The notes: generated from the sequence alone by a model not told the origin. A DNA stretch of 64,000 bases from Taklimakanibacter lacteus (GCA_003576695.1 QOZQ01000013.1:62001-126000); one strand, 5' to 3'. Positions 33,121 to 42,976 are shown, counted from the first letter of the stretch. A program made the numbers and translations.

Positions 33121-34914
33121 GTGACCAAGATCTGGCTTTCCGGCCTCCTGCTGGCGATCCCATTGCTCTTTGGCGTCGCGCCGGCAGCGGCCGAGCCGCG
33201 CCATGGCCTCGCCATGCAGGGCGAGCCTGCCCTGCCGGCCGACTATGACCATTTGCCCTATGCCAATCCCTTGGCCCCGCAAGGCGGCATCCTGCGCCAG
33301 GCGATCACCGGCAGTTTCGACAGCGTCAATCCCTTCATCGTGAAGGGTCAGAAGGCGGCGAACGTAAACACCTATGTCTTCGAAAGCATGATGACCCGCA
33401 ATTACGGCGAGGCCTTCAGCGTCTACGGCCTGCTCGCGCAAAGCATCGATGTGAGCGAGGACCGCAAGCGGATGACTTTCGTGCTCAGGCCTGAGGCGCG
33501 TTTCTCCGATGGCACGCCCGTCACCTCGGCCGATGTCGTCTTCTCGCTGGCGACGCTGCGCGACCACGGCCTGCCCCGCTTCAAGAGCTATTATTCCAAG
33601 ATCAGCCGCATCGAAACCCCGGATGCCCGCACCATCGTCATGACGCAGGATGAAGGCGACCGTGAGCTGCCGCTGATCATGGGCCTCATGCCGATCCTGC
33701 CGAAGCATTATTGGGAGAAGCGCAATTTCGAGGAATCGACGCTCGATCCCATCATGGGCTCAGGCCCCTACCTCCTCGCCGAGATCAGGCCCGGCGAGCG
33801 CGTTTCCTTCCGGAAGAATCCCGATTACTGGGGCAGGAACGTGCCGCTCAATCGCGGCCTGTGGAATTTCGATGAAGTGCGCATCGACTATTTCCGCGAC
33901 AACAACTCGGCCTTCGAAGCCTTCAAGAAGGGCCTTGCCGATATCAGGATCGAGACCGATCCCGGCCGCTGGTCGCAAGCCTATGACTTCCCGGCGGCCA
34001 CCGACGGACGGCTCATCCGCGAAAGCCTGGAGCAGCGCACCCCGGCTCCCGCCACGGGCCTTGCCTTCAATACGCGCAAGAACCTGTTCGCCGATCCGCG
34101 CGTGCGCCGCGCACTCGTCGAGGCCTTCGACTTCGAGTGGCTGAACGAGAACCTGTTCTTCAATCTCTACCGCCGCACCCAGGGCTATTATTCGGGCTCC
34201 GAGCTGTCCTATCTGGGCCACAAGGCGGATGAACGCGAGCTTGCCTTGCTGGGCGCCGATGCGGCGCGCATCGATCCCGCCATTCTCGCCGGAACCTACG
34301 AATTGCCCAAGACCGATGGCACCGGCCGCGACCGCAAGATGTTGCGCCAGGCCGTTTCGCTGCTCAATGCGGCCGGCTGGCAGATCCGCGACGGGGCGCT
34401 GGTCAATCAGGCGACGGGAGAGCCTTTCGCCTTCACCCTCTCCTGCCTTTCCAAGGAACAGGAGAAGGTGGCGCTTCACTATCAGCGGGCGCTGCGCCAG
34501 ATCGGCATCCAGGTGAGCATCAGGACCGTCGATTCGGCCCAGTTCCAGCGCATGCTCGACACCTATGATTTCGATATGATTCCGGTGATGTGGTACAATT
34601 CGTTGTCGCCGGGCAATGAGCAGGATTTCTATTTCGGCAGCGCCGGACGCGAGACCGAGGGCACGCGCAACTATCCGGGCATCGCCGATCCCGCAGTCGA
34701 CCGCATGATCCAGGCGCTTCTTGCCGCAAGGACACGCGAGGATTTCGTCGCCGCGGTCCACGCCCTCGACCGGCTCCTGGTCAATGGCTTCTATCTCGTG
34801 CCCTTCTATAACTCGGGCAGCCAATGGCTGGCGCGCTGGAGGACCATCGGCCGCCCCGATGCCGTGCCTCTTTCGGGGTTCGATGGCGCCGCGCTATGGT
34901 ATGCAGGACCATGA
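33121..34914 (+). CDS. Family 5 extracellular solute-binding protein, YejA-like
   Basis: Periplasmic peptide/oligosaccharide-binding protein of 597 residues with a signal peptide (LLLAIPLLFGVAPAAA). The SBP_bac_5 fold is shown by MTFVLRPEARFSDGTPVTSADVVFS and LAFNTRKNLFADPRVRRALVEAFDF. It is closest in style to YejA of oligopeptide importers. GTG start. No permease or ATPase gene accompanies it, so it must use a transporter encoded elsewhere or act alone. Its stop overlaps the FrnE-like gene as ATGA. Confidence 0.88.
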   Translation: MTKIWLSGLLLAIPLLFGVAPAAAEPRHGLAMQGEPALPADYDHLPYANPLAPQGGILRQAITGSFDSVNPFIVKGQKAANVNTYVFESMMTRNYGEAFSVYGLLAQSIDVSEDRKRMTFVLRPEARFSDGTPVTSADVVFSLATLRDHGLPRFKSYYSKISRIETPDARTIVMTQDEGDRELPLIMGLMPILPKHYWEKRNFEESTLDPIMGSGPYLLAEIRPGERVSFRKNPDYWGRNVPLNRGLWNFDEVRIDYFRDNNSAFEAFKKGLADIRIETDPGRWSQAYDFPAATDGRLIRESLEQRTPAPATGLAFNTRKNLFADPRVRRALVEAFDFEWLNENLFFNLYRRTQGYYSGSELSYLGHKADERELALLGADAARIDPAILAGTYELPKTDGTGRDRKMLRQAVSLLNAAGWQIRDGALVNQATGEPFAFTLSCLSKEQEKVALHYQRALRQIGIQVSIRTVDSAQFQRMLDTYDFDMIPVMWYNSLSPGNEQDFYFGSAGRETEGTRNYPGIADPAVDRMIQALLAARTREDFVAAVHALDRLLVNGFYLVPFYNSGSQWLARWRTIGRPDAVPLSGFDGAALWYAGP

Positions 34915-35564
34915 CCACCGAAACCAATGCGCCCCTCACCATCGACATCGTCTCCGATGTCGTCTGCCCCTGGTGCTATGTCGGCAAGAAGCGCCTGGAG
35001 GCGGCGCTGCGTGAGTTGCCCGAGCAGAAGGTCGCCATCTTCTGGCGGCCGTTCCAGCTCGACCCGACCATCCCGAAGGAAGGCATCCCCCGCCGCACCT
35101 ATCTCGAGCGCAAATTCGGCGGGCCGGAGAAGATCGCGCAGCTGCATGCGCCCCTGATCGAGATCGGCAAGGCCGAAGGCATTCCTTTCGCCTTCGACAA
35201 GATCACTCGTTCGCCCAACACACTCGATGCGCATCGGCTCATCCGCTGGGCGCACGAGGCCGGACGGCAGTCCGAGATGGTGAGCCGCCTCTTCGCCCTC
35301 TATTTCACCGAGGGCGGCGATATCGGCAACAAGGAGGTGCTGCTCAAGGCCGCGACCGAAGCCGGGCTCGACGGCGCACTCGTCGCCCAACTCCTCGCGA
35401 CCGAGGCCGATCTCGATCCGGTGATTGCCGAGATCAACGGCGCCGCCAAGATGGGCATCTCCGGCGTGCCCACCTTCATTTTCGCAAGCCGCTTCGCGAT
35501 CTCGGGCGCCCATCCCGCCGAGACACTCAAAAAAGCGATCCAGCAGTCTTTAACGGCCCGTTAA
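34911..35564 (+). CDS. DsbA-family oxidoreductase, FrnE-like
   Basis: Cytoplasmic thioredoxin-fold protein of 217 residues with the CPWC active site in SDVVCPWCYVGKKRL and the cis-proline loop ISGVPTFIF. FrnE-like proteins are disulfide oxidoreductases or isomerases linked to oxidative stress; some were named for polyketide pathways. No signal peptide. Translationally coupled to the solute-binding protein gene. Confidence 0.88.
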   Translation: MTTETNAPLTIDIVSDVVCPWCYVGKKRLEAALRELPEQKVAIFWRPFQLDPTIPKEGIPRRTYLERKFGGPEKIAQLHAPLIEIGKAEGIPFAFDKITRSPNTLDAHRLIRWAHEAGRQSEMVSRLFALYFTEGGDIGNKEVLLKAATEAGLDGALVAQLLATEADLDPVIAEINGAAKMGISGVPTFIFASRFAISGAHPAETLKKAIQQSLTAR

Positions 35565-35608
35565 CCATAGAGGCGCAGGCTGAGTCGAGGCAATGGGAGA
35601 TTCCAGCC

Positions 35609-35719
35609 ATGTCGCTCGCCTTCCTGATCGGCGCCGTTCTGATAACCGTTATCGGCAACATGTTCGTGCTGCGCTACTTGCTGACCCGCCCGCTCGACCC
35701 GACGCTGTTCGAGGACTGA
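35609..35719 (+). CDS. Putative 36-residue single-span membrane peptide
   Basis: Short frame with GGGAGA (35595-35600) eight bases before ATG. The peptide begins MSLAFLIGAVLITVIGNMF, a membrane span, and ends with a charged tail, LTRPLDPTLFED. It lies 44 bases after the FrnE-like gene, same direction, and 11 bases from the end of convergent mfd. No family recognised. Moderate support from the ribosome site and clean helix-plus-tail design. Confidence 0.5.
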   Translation: MSLAFLIGAVLITVIGNMFVLRYLLTRPLDPTLFED

Positions 35720-35730
35720 GAGCGGAAAAC

Positions 35731-38700
35731 CTATGACGCCAGCTTGACCAGCTGGGTCATGATCTGGCGTGCTCCTTTAAGCCGGTCTTCCGGCGTTTCC
35801 CAGTTGCGCATGATCACCAGCTTCATATCGGGCCTGAGCTTGGCCAATGTCCCCTGCCCGGTGATCCATTCGACCAGCTTCTTCGGATTGGCGAACTGAT
35901 CGCCGCGGAAGCCGATCACTGCGCCCTTGGGCCCCGCATCGACGCTCGCCACATTGGCCTTGCGGCACAGGAGCTTGATCGACACGACGTCGAGCAGATG
36001 CTTCACCTCTTCCGGCACGCGGCCGAAGCGGTCATGCAATTCGGCACCGAAACCTTCGAGGTCGGTTTCCTCCTGGAGATCGGCCAGCCTGCGATAGAGG
36101 CCGAGGCGCAGTTGCAGGTCGGGCACGTAGTTCTCGGGGATGAGCACCGAGGTGCCGATATTGATCTGCGGCGACCAGGTGCCTTCGCTCTCCTCGGCCT
36201 CCCCGCCGGTGCGCAATTTGGCCACCGCCTCCTCGAGCATCGTCTGGTAGAGCTCATAGCCCACTTCCTTGACATGGCCCGACTGCTCTTCGCCCAAGAG
36301 GTTGCCGGCGCCGCGTATGTCGAGGTCATGGCTCGCCAGCGTGAAGCCGGCGCCCAGTGAATCGAGCGACTGCAGCACCTTGAGGCGCTTCTCGGCGGCC
36401 GGCGTCAGCGTGCGGTTGGCGGGTGTCGTCAGCAGCGCATAGGCGCGCTGCTTGGCGCGCCCGACGCGGCCGCGCAGCTGATAGAGCTGGGCCAGGCCGA
36501 ACATGTCGGAGCGGTGGATGATCAGCGTATTGGCGGTCGGGATATCGAGGCCCGACTCGACGATCGTCGTCGACAGCAGCACGTCGAACTTGCGGTCGTA
36601 GAAGCCGCTCATAATGTCTTCGAGCTCGGTCGGCGCCATGCGGCCATGGGCGGTGCGGAACTTGATCTCGGGCACATGGTTGCGCAGGAAGTCCGCCTGC
36701 TCCTCGAGATCGGAGACGCGCGGGCAGACATAGAAGCTCTGTCCGCCGCGATAATGCTCGCGCAACAGCGACTCGCGGATGACCACCGGATCGAAGGGCG
36801 AGATATAGGTGCGGACCGCCAGGCGATCGAGCGGCGGCGTGGTGATGAGCGACAGCTCGCGCACGCCCGACAGCGCCAGCTGCAAGGTGCGCGGGATGGG
36901 TGTAGCGGTCAGCGTCAGCACATGCACATTGGCGCGCAGTTCCTTGAGCCGCTCTTTGTGCTTCACGCCGAAATGCTGCTCCTCATCGATGATCAGGAGA
37001 CCCAGATCGCGGAACTTCACGCTCTCGGCGAGAAGCGCATGGGTCCCGACCACGATGTCGATCTCGCCCTTGGCGAGCCCGTCCTTGACCGCTTCGATCT
37101 CCTTGCGCCCGACGAGGCGCGAGGCCTGCGCCAGCCTCAGCGGCAGGCCCTGGAAACGCTGCAGGAAAGTTGCGTAGTGCTGGCGCGACAGCAGCGTCGT
37201 CGGCACCACCACAGCCACCTGCTTGCCATTCATCGCCGCGACGAATGCGGTTCTGAGCGCCACCTCGGTCTTGCCGAAGCCGACATCGCCGCAGATGAGC
37301 CGGTCCATGGGGCGGCCCTTCTGCAGATCCTCCAGCGTCGCCTCGATGGCGCCGAGTTGGTCTTCCGTCTCCTCATAGGGAAAGCGCGCGCAGAATTCGT
37401 CATAGAGCCCGTCGGGCGGCGGCATGATCTCGCCGGGCTTGAGCTCGCGCGCCGCCGCGGTCTTGATCAGGTTCTCGGCGATCTCGCGGATGCGTTCCTT
37501 GAGCTTGGCCTTCTTCGCCTGCCAGGCGCCGCCGCCCAGCCGGTCGAGCTGGGCGCCTTCCTCATCGGCGCCATAGCGTGACAGGAGTTCGATATTCTCC
37601 ACGGGCAGGAACAGCCGGTCATTGCCGGCATACATGATGAACAGGCAGTCATGCGGGGCGCCCTGCACCTCGATGGTCTTGAGTCCCTCGAAGCGGCCAA
37701 GCCCATGATCGACATGGACGACGAGATCGCCGGGCGCCAGCGCCGAAAGCTCGGAGATGAAGTCGGCGGCCTTGCGCGCCTTGCGGCCACGCCGGACCAG
37801 ACGGTCGCCCAATATGTCCTGCTCGGAGAGGATGGCGAGATCGCTCGTCTCGAATCCCGCTTCGAGTCCCAGCACCACGATCGAGACGATGTCCTGCGGC
37901 CGCTTCTGCACCTCGGCCCAGTCTTTCGCCTGGGCGAGCGGCGAGACCTCATGGTCGCGCAGGATGGTCTCCAGCCGTTCGGCCGAGCCCTCCGACCAGG
38001 TCGCGATGACGGTTTTCTTGCCGGCTGAGCGCAGCGCATTGGCGTGCCCCCGCACCGCCTCATAGACATTGGCCTTCGCTTCGGCGCGCTCGGCAGCGAA
38101 ACTGCGTCCCTGCCGGCCACCCATGGAGAGCACCGGCACATTGCCGCTTTCCGGCGCCTCGAACGGCGTGAAGGCGAGGACCGGCCGGTCCGCCAGGAGC
38201 TCCGTCCATTCCGTCTTCTTCAGATAGAGCCCATCGGGCTTGAGCGGCTTGTAGGGCGCGGCGCCGAAGGTCTCCTGGGTCAGCGCCTCGCGGCGGGCGT
38301 CATGGAATTCGACGATCTGCTCGAGCCGCGCATCCACCGCCTCATCGGCCGAATGATCGAGCGACACGGCCCCGTCGCGGACATGATCGAAGATCGTCTC
38401 CAGCTTCTCATGGAACAGCGGCAGCCAGTGCTCCATGCCCTGGTAGCGCCGGCCATTGGTCACCGATTCATAGAGCGGATCATTGATGTCGAGGCCGCCG
38501 AAGGCTGCGGCGTAAGCGGTGCGGAAGCGCCCGATCGTCTGCGGCGTCAGCAGTACTTCGCTCGCGGGATGAAGGACGAGCGACTTGAGCGTCGCGGTCG
38601 AGCGCTGCGACTGCGGATCGAACCGCCTGACCGATTCGAGCGCATCGCCGAAGAAATCGAGCCGGACCGGCCCTTCAGCGCCCGGCGGATAGATGTCGAT

Positions 38701-39216
38701 GATGCCGCCGCGCACCGCGAAATCGCCCGCATCGACCACGGTGCCGGTGCGCGAATAGCCATTATGCTGCAGGAAGAGCTGCAGCTTCTCGGTATCGACA
38801 TATTGCCCCGGCGCAGCAGTGAAGGTCGTCTCGGCGATGACGCGGCCCTCGGGCAGGCGCTGCAGCACCGCATTGACGCTGGTCAGCACGATCCGCGGCT
38901 TCTTGGACGGCACGGCCAGCGCCGAGAGCGCCGCCAGGCGCCGCGCCACGATACTGGCTGCCGGCGATACGCGATCGTAAGGCAGGCAGTCCCAGGCCGG
39001 GAAATTCACCACCTCGATATCGGGCGCGAAGAAGGCGAGCGCTTCGGCGAGGCTCGCCATGCGCTGGTCATCGAGCGCCACATGGATGAGCGGCTTGCCG
39101 CCGAGGAGGCGCGCCGCCTGCGCGGCCGCCAGCGCATCGAGCCCTTCCAGGACGCCCGACACGATACTGCGCCCGGAAAGGCCCAGGCGATCTTTGAGCC
39201 GATTGTCGTCGATCAT
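35731..39216 (-). CDS. mfd: Transcription-repair coupling factor Mfd
   Basis: DNA translocase of 1161 residues that removes stalled RNA polymerase and recruits UvrAB. The N-terminal UvrB-like part spans about residues 1-480. The CarD-like RNA polymerase-binding domain starts LAPGDLVVHVDHGLGRFEGL, the helicase has GDVGFGKTEVALRTAF and DEEQHFGV, and the C-terminal TRCF domain follows. Full length. The start overlaps the sdhE stop (ATGA), so it is the second gene of that unit. Confidence 0.97.
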   Translation of the reverse strand: MIDDNRLKDRLGLSGRSIVSGVLEGLDALAAAQAARLLGGKPLIHVALDDQRMASLAEALAFFAPDIEVVNFPAWDCLPYDRVSPAASIVARRLAALSALAVPSKKPRIVLTSVNAVLQRLPEGRVIAETTFTAAPGQYVDTEKLQLFLQHNGYSRTGTVVDAGDFAVRGGIIDIYPPGAEGPVRLDFFGDALESVRRFDPQSQRSTATLKSLVLHPASEVLLTPQTIGRFRTAYAAAFGGLDINDPLYESVTNGRRYQGMEHWLPLFHEKLETIFDHVRDGAVSLDHSADEAVDARLEQIVEFHDARREALTQETFGAAPYKPLKPDGLYLKKTEWTELLADRPVLAFTPFEAPESGNVPVLSMGGRQGRSFAAERAEAKANVYEAVRGHANALRSAGKKTVIATWSEGSAERLETILRDHEVSPLAQAKDWAEVQKRPQDIVSIVVLGLEAGFETSDLAILSEQDILGDRLVRRGRKARKAADFISELSALAPGDLVVHVDHGLGRFEGLKTIEVQGAPHDCLFIMYAGNDRLFLPVENIELLSRYGADEEGAQLDRLGGGAWQAKKAKLKERIREIAENLIKTAAARELKPGEIMPPPDGLYDEFCARFPYEETEDQLGAIEATLEDLQKGRPMDRLICGDVGFGKTEVALRTAFVAAMNGKQVAVVVPTTLLSRQHYATFLQRFQGLPLRLAQASRLVGRKEIEAVKDGLAKGEIDIVVGTHALLAESVKFRDLGLLIIDEEQHFGVKHKERLKELRANVHVLTLTATPIPRTLQLALSGVRELSLITTPPLDRLAVRTYISPFDPVVIRESLLREHYRGGQSFYVCPRVSDLEEQADFLRNHVPEIKFRTAHGRMAPTELEDIMSGFYDRKFDVLLSTTIVESGLDIPTANTLIIHRSDMFGLAQLYQLRGRVGRAKQRAYALLTTPANRTLTPAAEKRLKVLQSLDSLGAGFTLASHDLDIRGAGNLLGEEQSGHVKEVGYELYQTMLEEAVAKLRTGGEAEESEGTWSPQINIGTSVLIPENYVPDLQLRLGLYRRLADLQEETDLEGFGAELHDRFGRVPEEVKHLLDVVSIKLLCRKANVASVDAGPKGAVIGFRGDQFANPKKLVEWITGQGTLAKLRPDMKLVIMRNWETPEDRLKGARQIMTQLVKLAS

Positions 39217-39476
39217 GGTCTGTAGGCCAGAAGCGCCTTCAGTGTCGGCGTCGCCTGCCCTCGCGGCACCGGCTGGCCGCCCAGGATCCAGCCCATCAGC
39301 TCCTGATCGGGTATGGCGATGATCGTCTCGAGCTCATCGAGCTCGTTCGCGCTGAAACTCCCGATATGGCTGCGGGCAAACCCGCCCAGCAACAGGTCCA
39401 TCTCGCGCAGGCCACGATGGCTGGCGCGCCAGAGGAGCCGCTTGCGGCGGGTTTCGATGGGTTCGGGAGTGGTCAT
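39213..39476 (-). CDS. sdhE: Succinate dehydrogenase flavinylation factor SdhE
   Basis: Protein of 87 residues with the family signature RGLREMDLLLGGF, where the RGxxE motif promotes covalent FAD attachment to SdhA. Also called SDH assembly factor 2 or YgfY. First gene of a two-gene unit with mfd and divergent from recG by 77 bases, an arrangement kept in many alphaproteobacteria. Confidence 0.92.
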   Translation of the reverse strand: MTTPEPIETRRKRLLWRASHRGLREMDLLLGGFARSHIGSFSANELDELETIIAIPDQELMGWILGGQPVPRGQATPTLKALLAYRP

Positions 39477-39553
39477 GGACCGCCCTGCTTAGCCGGTGGA
39501 GAGATGAAGCGCAATCACTTGCGAAGCGGCTGCTGACACAGGAAATTGGGCCG

Positions 39554-41668
39554 ATGCGACCACCCCGTCTCAACCCGCTTTTCGCCAGCGCCATCGGCCT
39601 CAAGGGCATCGGGCCCAAGCTCGACAAGGTATTGGCCAGGCTGCTGCGCCCCGGTGCCGCCACGGCGAATGCCGAGGCGCGCATCCTCGATCTCCTGTTC
39701 CATTTGCCATCGGGCCTCATCGACCGGCGCGAGCGCCCGAAGCTCGATGCCCTGCCCGAGAAGGGCATCGTCACGGTCGAGGTGACCGTCGGCAAGCACA
39801 AGCCACCGCCGCCGCATCTCAAGCGCCTGCCCTATCGCGTCGAATGTTTCGACGACACGGGCAGCCTGACCCTCGTCTTCTTTCATGCCTTTGCCGATCA
39901 TCTGCAGCGCGTCCTGCCGCCGGGCGAGACGCGCTTCATTTCCGGTTCTGTCGACTGGTTCCAGGGCTCACCGCAGATCGCCCATCCCGACCACATCGTC
40001 TCGGCCGATGAATTCGCCAGGCTTCCGTTGATCGAGCCGGTCTACCCGCTGACCGCCGGGCTTTCGCCTAAAATCCTTGGCCGCGCGGTCAGGGCCGCCC
40101 TCGAAAAGATCCCGTCTTTGCCGGAATGGCAGGACGAAGCCTGGATCAAGCGCAAGGGCTGGGGTGATTTCGCGGCATCCTTGCGCAAATTGCATCAGCC
40201 GCAGACCCATGGCGATCTCGACATGCTGACGCCCGAGCGTCTGCGCCTTGCCTATGACGAGTTGCTCGCCAACCAGCTCGCTCTGTCGCTGGTGCGCAAG
40301 CATATGAAGCGCAAGGCCGGCCGCAGCTTCGCCGGCACGGGTGAGATCAGGGCGCGCCTCGTCACGGCGCTGCCCTATTCCCTCACCGCCTCACAATCAT
40401 CGGCCATCGCGGAAATCCTGCGCGACATGGCCGCGCCCGAACGCATGCTGCGCCTGCTTCAGGGCGATGTCGGCTCCGGCAAGACGGTGGTGGCGCTGCT
40501 TGCGCTCGCGGCCGCGGTCGAATCCGGCGCCCAGGGCGCCTTCATGGCGCCGACCGAGATCCTGGCGCGCCAGCATTTCGCCACCTTGACGCCGCTCTGC
40601 GAGAAGGCGGGCCTGCGCCTTTCTATTCTCACCGGTCGCGAGAAAGGCCGTGTACGGAGCGATCTCCTGGCGGCGCTCGCCGCGGGCGAGATCGACATTC
40701 TCATCGGCACGCATGCTCTTTTCCAGGACGATGTCGCCTTCCATGACCTTGGCCTCGTGGTCATAGACGAGCAGCACCGTTTCGGCGTGCATCAACGGCT
40801 TGCCTTGCAGGCCAAGGCACAGGACGCCGATCTCCTGGTCATGACGGCGACGCCGATCCCGCGCACTTTGGCTTTGACGGTCTATGGCGACATGGACGTG
40901 TCCAAGCTCACCGAGAAGCCCGCCGGCCGGCAGCCGGTCGATACCAGGGTCATGCCGTCCGAGCGCATGGATGAGGTCATCGATGGATTGCGGCGCCTGC
41001 TCGAGGCCGGCGGCCGGGCCTATTGGATCTGCCCGCTGGTCGAGGAGAGCGAGCTCGTCGATCTCGCCGCCGCCGAGGATCGCGCCAGGGCGCTCGCCAC
41101 GGCATTCCCCGGCCGCACCGGCCTGGTTCATGGCCGCATGAAGGGGGCTGAGAAAGACGCGGCCATGGCGAGCTTCAAGGCGGGCGACATCACCCTCCTC
41201 GTCTCCACCACCGTCGTCGAGGTGGGCGTCGATGTGCCCGAGGCGACCGTGATGATCGTCGAGAATGCCGAGCGCTTCGGCCTTGCCCAGCTCCATCAGT
41301 TGCGCGGCCGCGTCGGCCGGGGTGCCGGCAAATCGACCTGCCTCCTGCTCTATCAGGGCAAGCTCGGCGAGACCGCCAAGGCGCGCCTCACCATCATGCG
41401 CGAGACCGAGGATGGTTTTCGTATCGCCGAGGAGGATTTGCGCCTGCGCGGCGCGGGCGAGATGCTGGGCACGCGCCAGGCCGGTCTTCCGGTCTTCCGG
41501 GTGGCCGATATCGTCGCCCATGCCGATCTGCTTGCCGCCGCCCGCGACGATGCCGGCCTCATCCTGGCGCGCGACGCCAATCTCGCCACACCGCGCGGCG
41601 AGGCCTTGCGTCACCTGCTCTATCTCTTCGAGCGCGACGACGCCGTGCGGTTGATCTCAGCCGGATAG
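39554..41668 (+). CDS. recG: ATP-dependent DNA helicase RecG
   Basis: Branch-migrating helicase of 704 residues acting on stalled forks and recombination intermediates. N-terminal wedge/OB domain (residues about 1-250, PVYPLTAGLSPK), Walker A GDVGSGKTVVALLALA, Walker B DEQHRFGVHQR, TATPIPRTLALTVYGDMD, and the helicase C domain with QLRGRVGRG. Length normal. ATG 39554 is preceded by AGGAAATT. Confidence 0.97.
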   Translation: MRPPRLNPLFASAIGLKGIGPKLDKVLARLLRPGAATANAEARILDLLFHLPSGLIDRRERPKLDALPEKGIVTVEVTVGKHKPPPPHLKRLPYRVECFDDTGSLTLVFFHAFADHLQRVLPPGETRFISGSVDWFQGSPQIAHPDHIVSADEFARLPLIEPVYPLTAGLSPKILGRAVRAALEKIPSLPEWQDEAWIKRKGWGDFAASLRKLHQPQTHGDLDMLTPERLRLAYDELLANQLALSLVRKHMKRKAGRSFAGTGEIRARLVTALPYSLTASQSSAIAEILRDMAAPERMLRLLQGDVGSGKTVVALLALAAAVESGAQGAFMAPTEILARQHFATLTPLCEKAGLRLSILTGREKGRVRSDLLAALAAGEIDILIGTHALFQDDVAFHDLGLVVIDEQHRFGVHQRLALQAKAQDADLLVMTATPIPRTLALTVYGDMDVSKLTEKPAGRQPVDTRVMPSERMDEVIDGLRRLLEAGGRAYWICPLVEESELVDLAAAEDRARALATAFPGRTGLVHGRMKGAEKDAAMASFKAGDITLLVSTTVVEVGVDVPEATVMIVENAERFGLAQLHQLRGRVGRGAGKSTCLLLYQGKLGETAKARLTIMRETEDGFRIAEEDLRLRGAGEMLGTRQAGLPVFRVADIVAHADLLAAARDDAGLILARDANLATPRGEALRHLLYLFERDDAVRLISAG

Positions 41669-41682
41669 ACACGAATGCCGTC

Positions 41683-42093
41683 TCAGCCGTCTGTGCTGCG
41701 GTCGATGACCGCGATCGCATCGACTTCAATCAGGTAGCCTGGCGACATCACCGCTACCCCGATCACGACGTTCGCGGGCTTGTGATCGCCGAAAAGCGAC
41801 TTTTGGGCCTCTTCGATGATCGGCACATGTTCGTCGCGATTGTAGTCGACGATGTAAATTGTGATCTTGCAGACTTCCTCCGGCCGGGCGCCGGCGGCAG
41901 CAAGCGCGCGGGCAAGATTGCCGAACGCCAGGCTCGCCTGGGCCGCAAAATCACCGGCGCCGACCAGCTTGCCATGTATGTCTTCCGGCTGCTGGCCCGA
42001 GACGAACACCATTTTGCTTCCTGTCGCGATGACGACCTGGGTGTACATTTCAGGAATCGGCAGATCGCTGGGGTTTATGCATTTGAGCGTCAT
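41683..42093 (-). CDS. Rid (YjgF/YER057c/UK114) family protein, atypical active site
   Basis: Trimeric-fold protein of 136 residues (VVIATGSKMVFVSGQQPEDIHGKLVG; EVCKITIYIVDY; YLIEVDAIAVID). True RidA enamine deaminases have an arginine in a P-x-R-x-x-V type stretch; here the matching segment is NVVIGVAVMSPGYLIEVD with no arginine. It therefore probably belongs to another Rid subgroup with a different or no deaminase activity. Convergent with recG. Confidence 0.87.
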   Translation of the reverse strand: MTLKCINPSDLPIPEMYTQVVIATGSKMVFVSGQQPEDIHGKLVGAGDFAAQASLAFGNLARALAAAGARPEEVCKITIYIVDYNRDEHVPIIEEAQKSLFGDHKPANVVIGVAVMSPGYLIEVDAIAVIDRSTDG

Positions 42094-42157
42094 CGGATAC
42101 GCCTCCTGCTATGGATGACGGGGAACTGGCTGGCGATTGCTCCGTAGTCGGACGATG

Positions 42158-42976
42158 TCAGGAATCGAGCTTCTTCGCGCGCGACGACGCCGGGCGCTTG
42201 CGCGCGGGCTTCGCCGCGGCTTTCCTCGGAGGCTCTTCCAGAAGCTTCCGCGCCATCTCCTGGTCGATATTGCCGCCGGCGGGAAGCATGTTCACCTGGC
42301 CATTGCCTTCCGGGAAGACGAGGCCCATCGAGATCACCATCTTCGCCGCGTCCTCGACCGGCATGTCGATGATGCGGATATCGCCGACATCGACGAAATA
42401 GACATAGCCGGAAGTGGGGTTTGGCGTCGTCGAGATATAGACCGCATACATGGCGCGGCCGGGCTCGAGCCCGATCTGTCCGCCATCCACCTCGCGCGAT
42501 ACGAAGACCAGCGAATAGATGCCCTTGCGCGGCCATTCGATGAGCCCGACATTGCGGAAGCTGGCGCCCGATTGCGAGAACAGCGTCTCGAAGATCTGTT
42601 TCGTGCCTTTGTAGACGGAGCGCACCACAGGCGTGCGGTTGAGCAGCCGGTCCCACAGATTGAGGATCGACTTACCGACCAGGTTAGCGGCAAATGCCCC
42701 GATCACCGTGATGCCGATGAGAGCGAAGACGAGTCCGATACCGGGAATCTGGAATGGCAGATAGCGGTTCGGATCGAGCAAGGGCGGGATCAGCGGGCGC
42801 AGCCAGGCGTCGAACAGGGTCACGAACCAGTATGTCGCCCACAATGTGATGGCGATCGGCGCTGTGACGACAATACCGGCCAGGAAATAGGTTCTGAGTT
42901 TTCCGGCAAGGGAACTTGACGTCCCCAGCGGGCGCTTCGGCGAGACGTCGTCGGACATAGGGGGTGGCGAGGACAT
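42158..42976 (-). CDS. DUF502 family membrane protein
   Basis: Membrane protein of 272 residues with two N-terminal helix regions (TYFLAGIVVTAPIAITLWATY; IGLVFALIGITVIGAFAANLVG) and a soluble C-terminal domain (TPVVRSVYKGTKQIFETLF; VFVSREVDGGQIG) ending in a Lys/Ala/Arg-rich tail. DUF502 is conserved in bacteria without a settled function. Its place near recG and mfd is usual in Hyphomicrobiales. Confidence 0.88.
   Translation of the reverse strand: MSSPPPMSDDVSPKRPLGTSSSLAGKLRTYFLAGIVVTAPIAITLWATYWFVTLFDAWLRPLIPPLLDPNRYLPFQIPGIGLVFALIGITVIGAFAANLVGKSILNLWDRLLNRTPVVRSVYKGTKQIFETLFSQSGASFRNVGLIEWPRKGIYSLVFVSREVDGGQIGLEPGRAMYAVYISTTPNPTSGYVYFVDVGDIRIIDMPVEDAAKMVISMGLVFPEGNGQVNMLPAGGNIDQEMARKLLEEPPRKAAAKPARKRPASSRAKKLDS

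Noticed and set aside
38044-39225. 393-codon plus-strand frame opposite the 5' part of mfd
   Set aside because: Antisense shadow. Mfd domains cover the whole region on the other strand.
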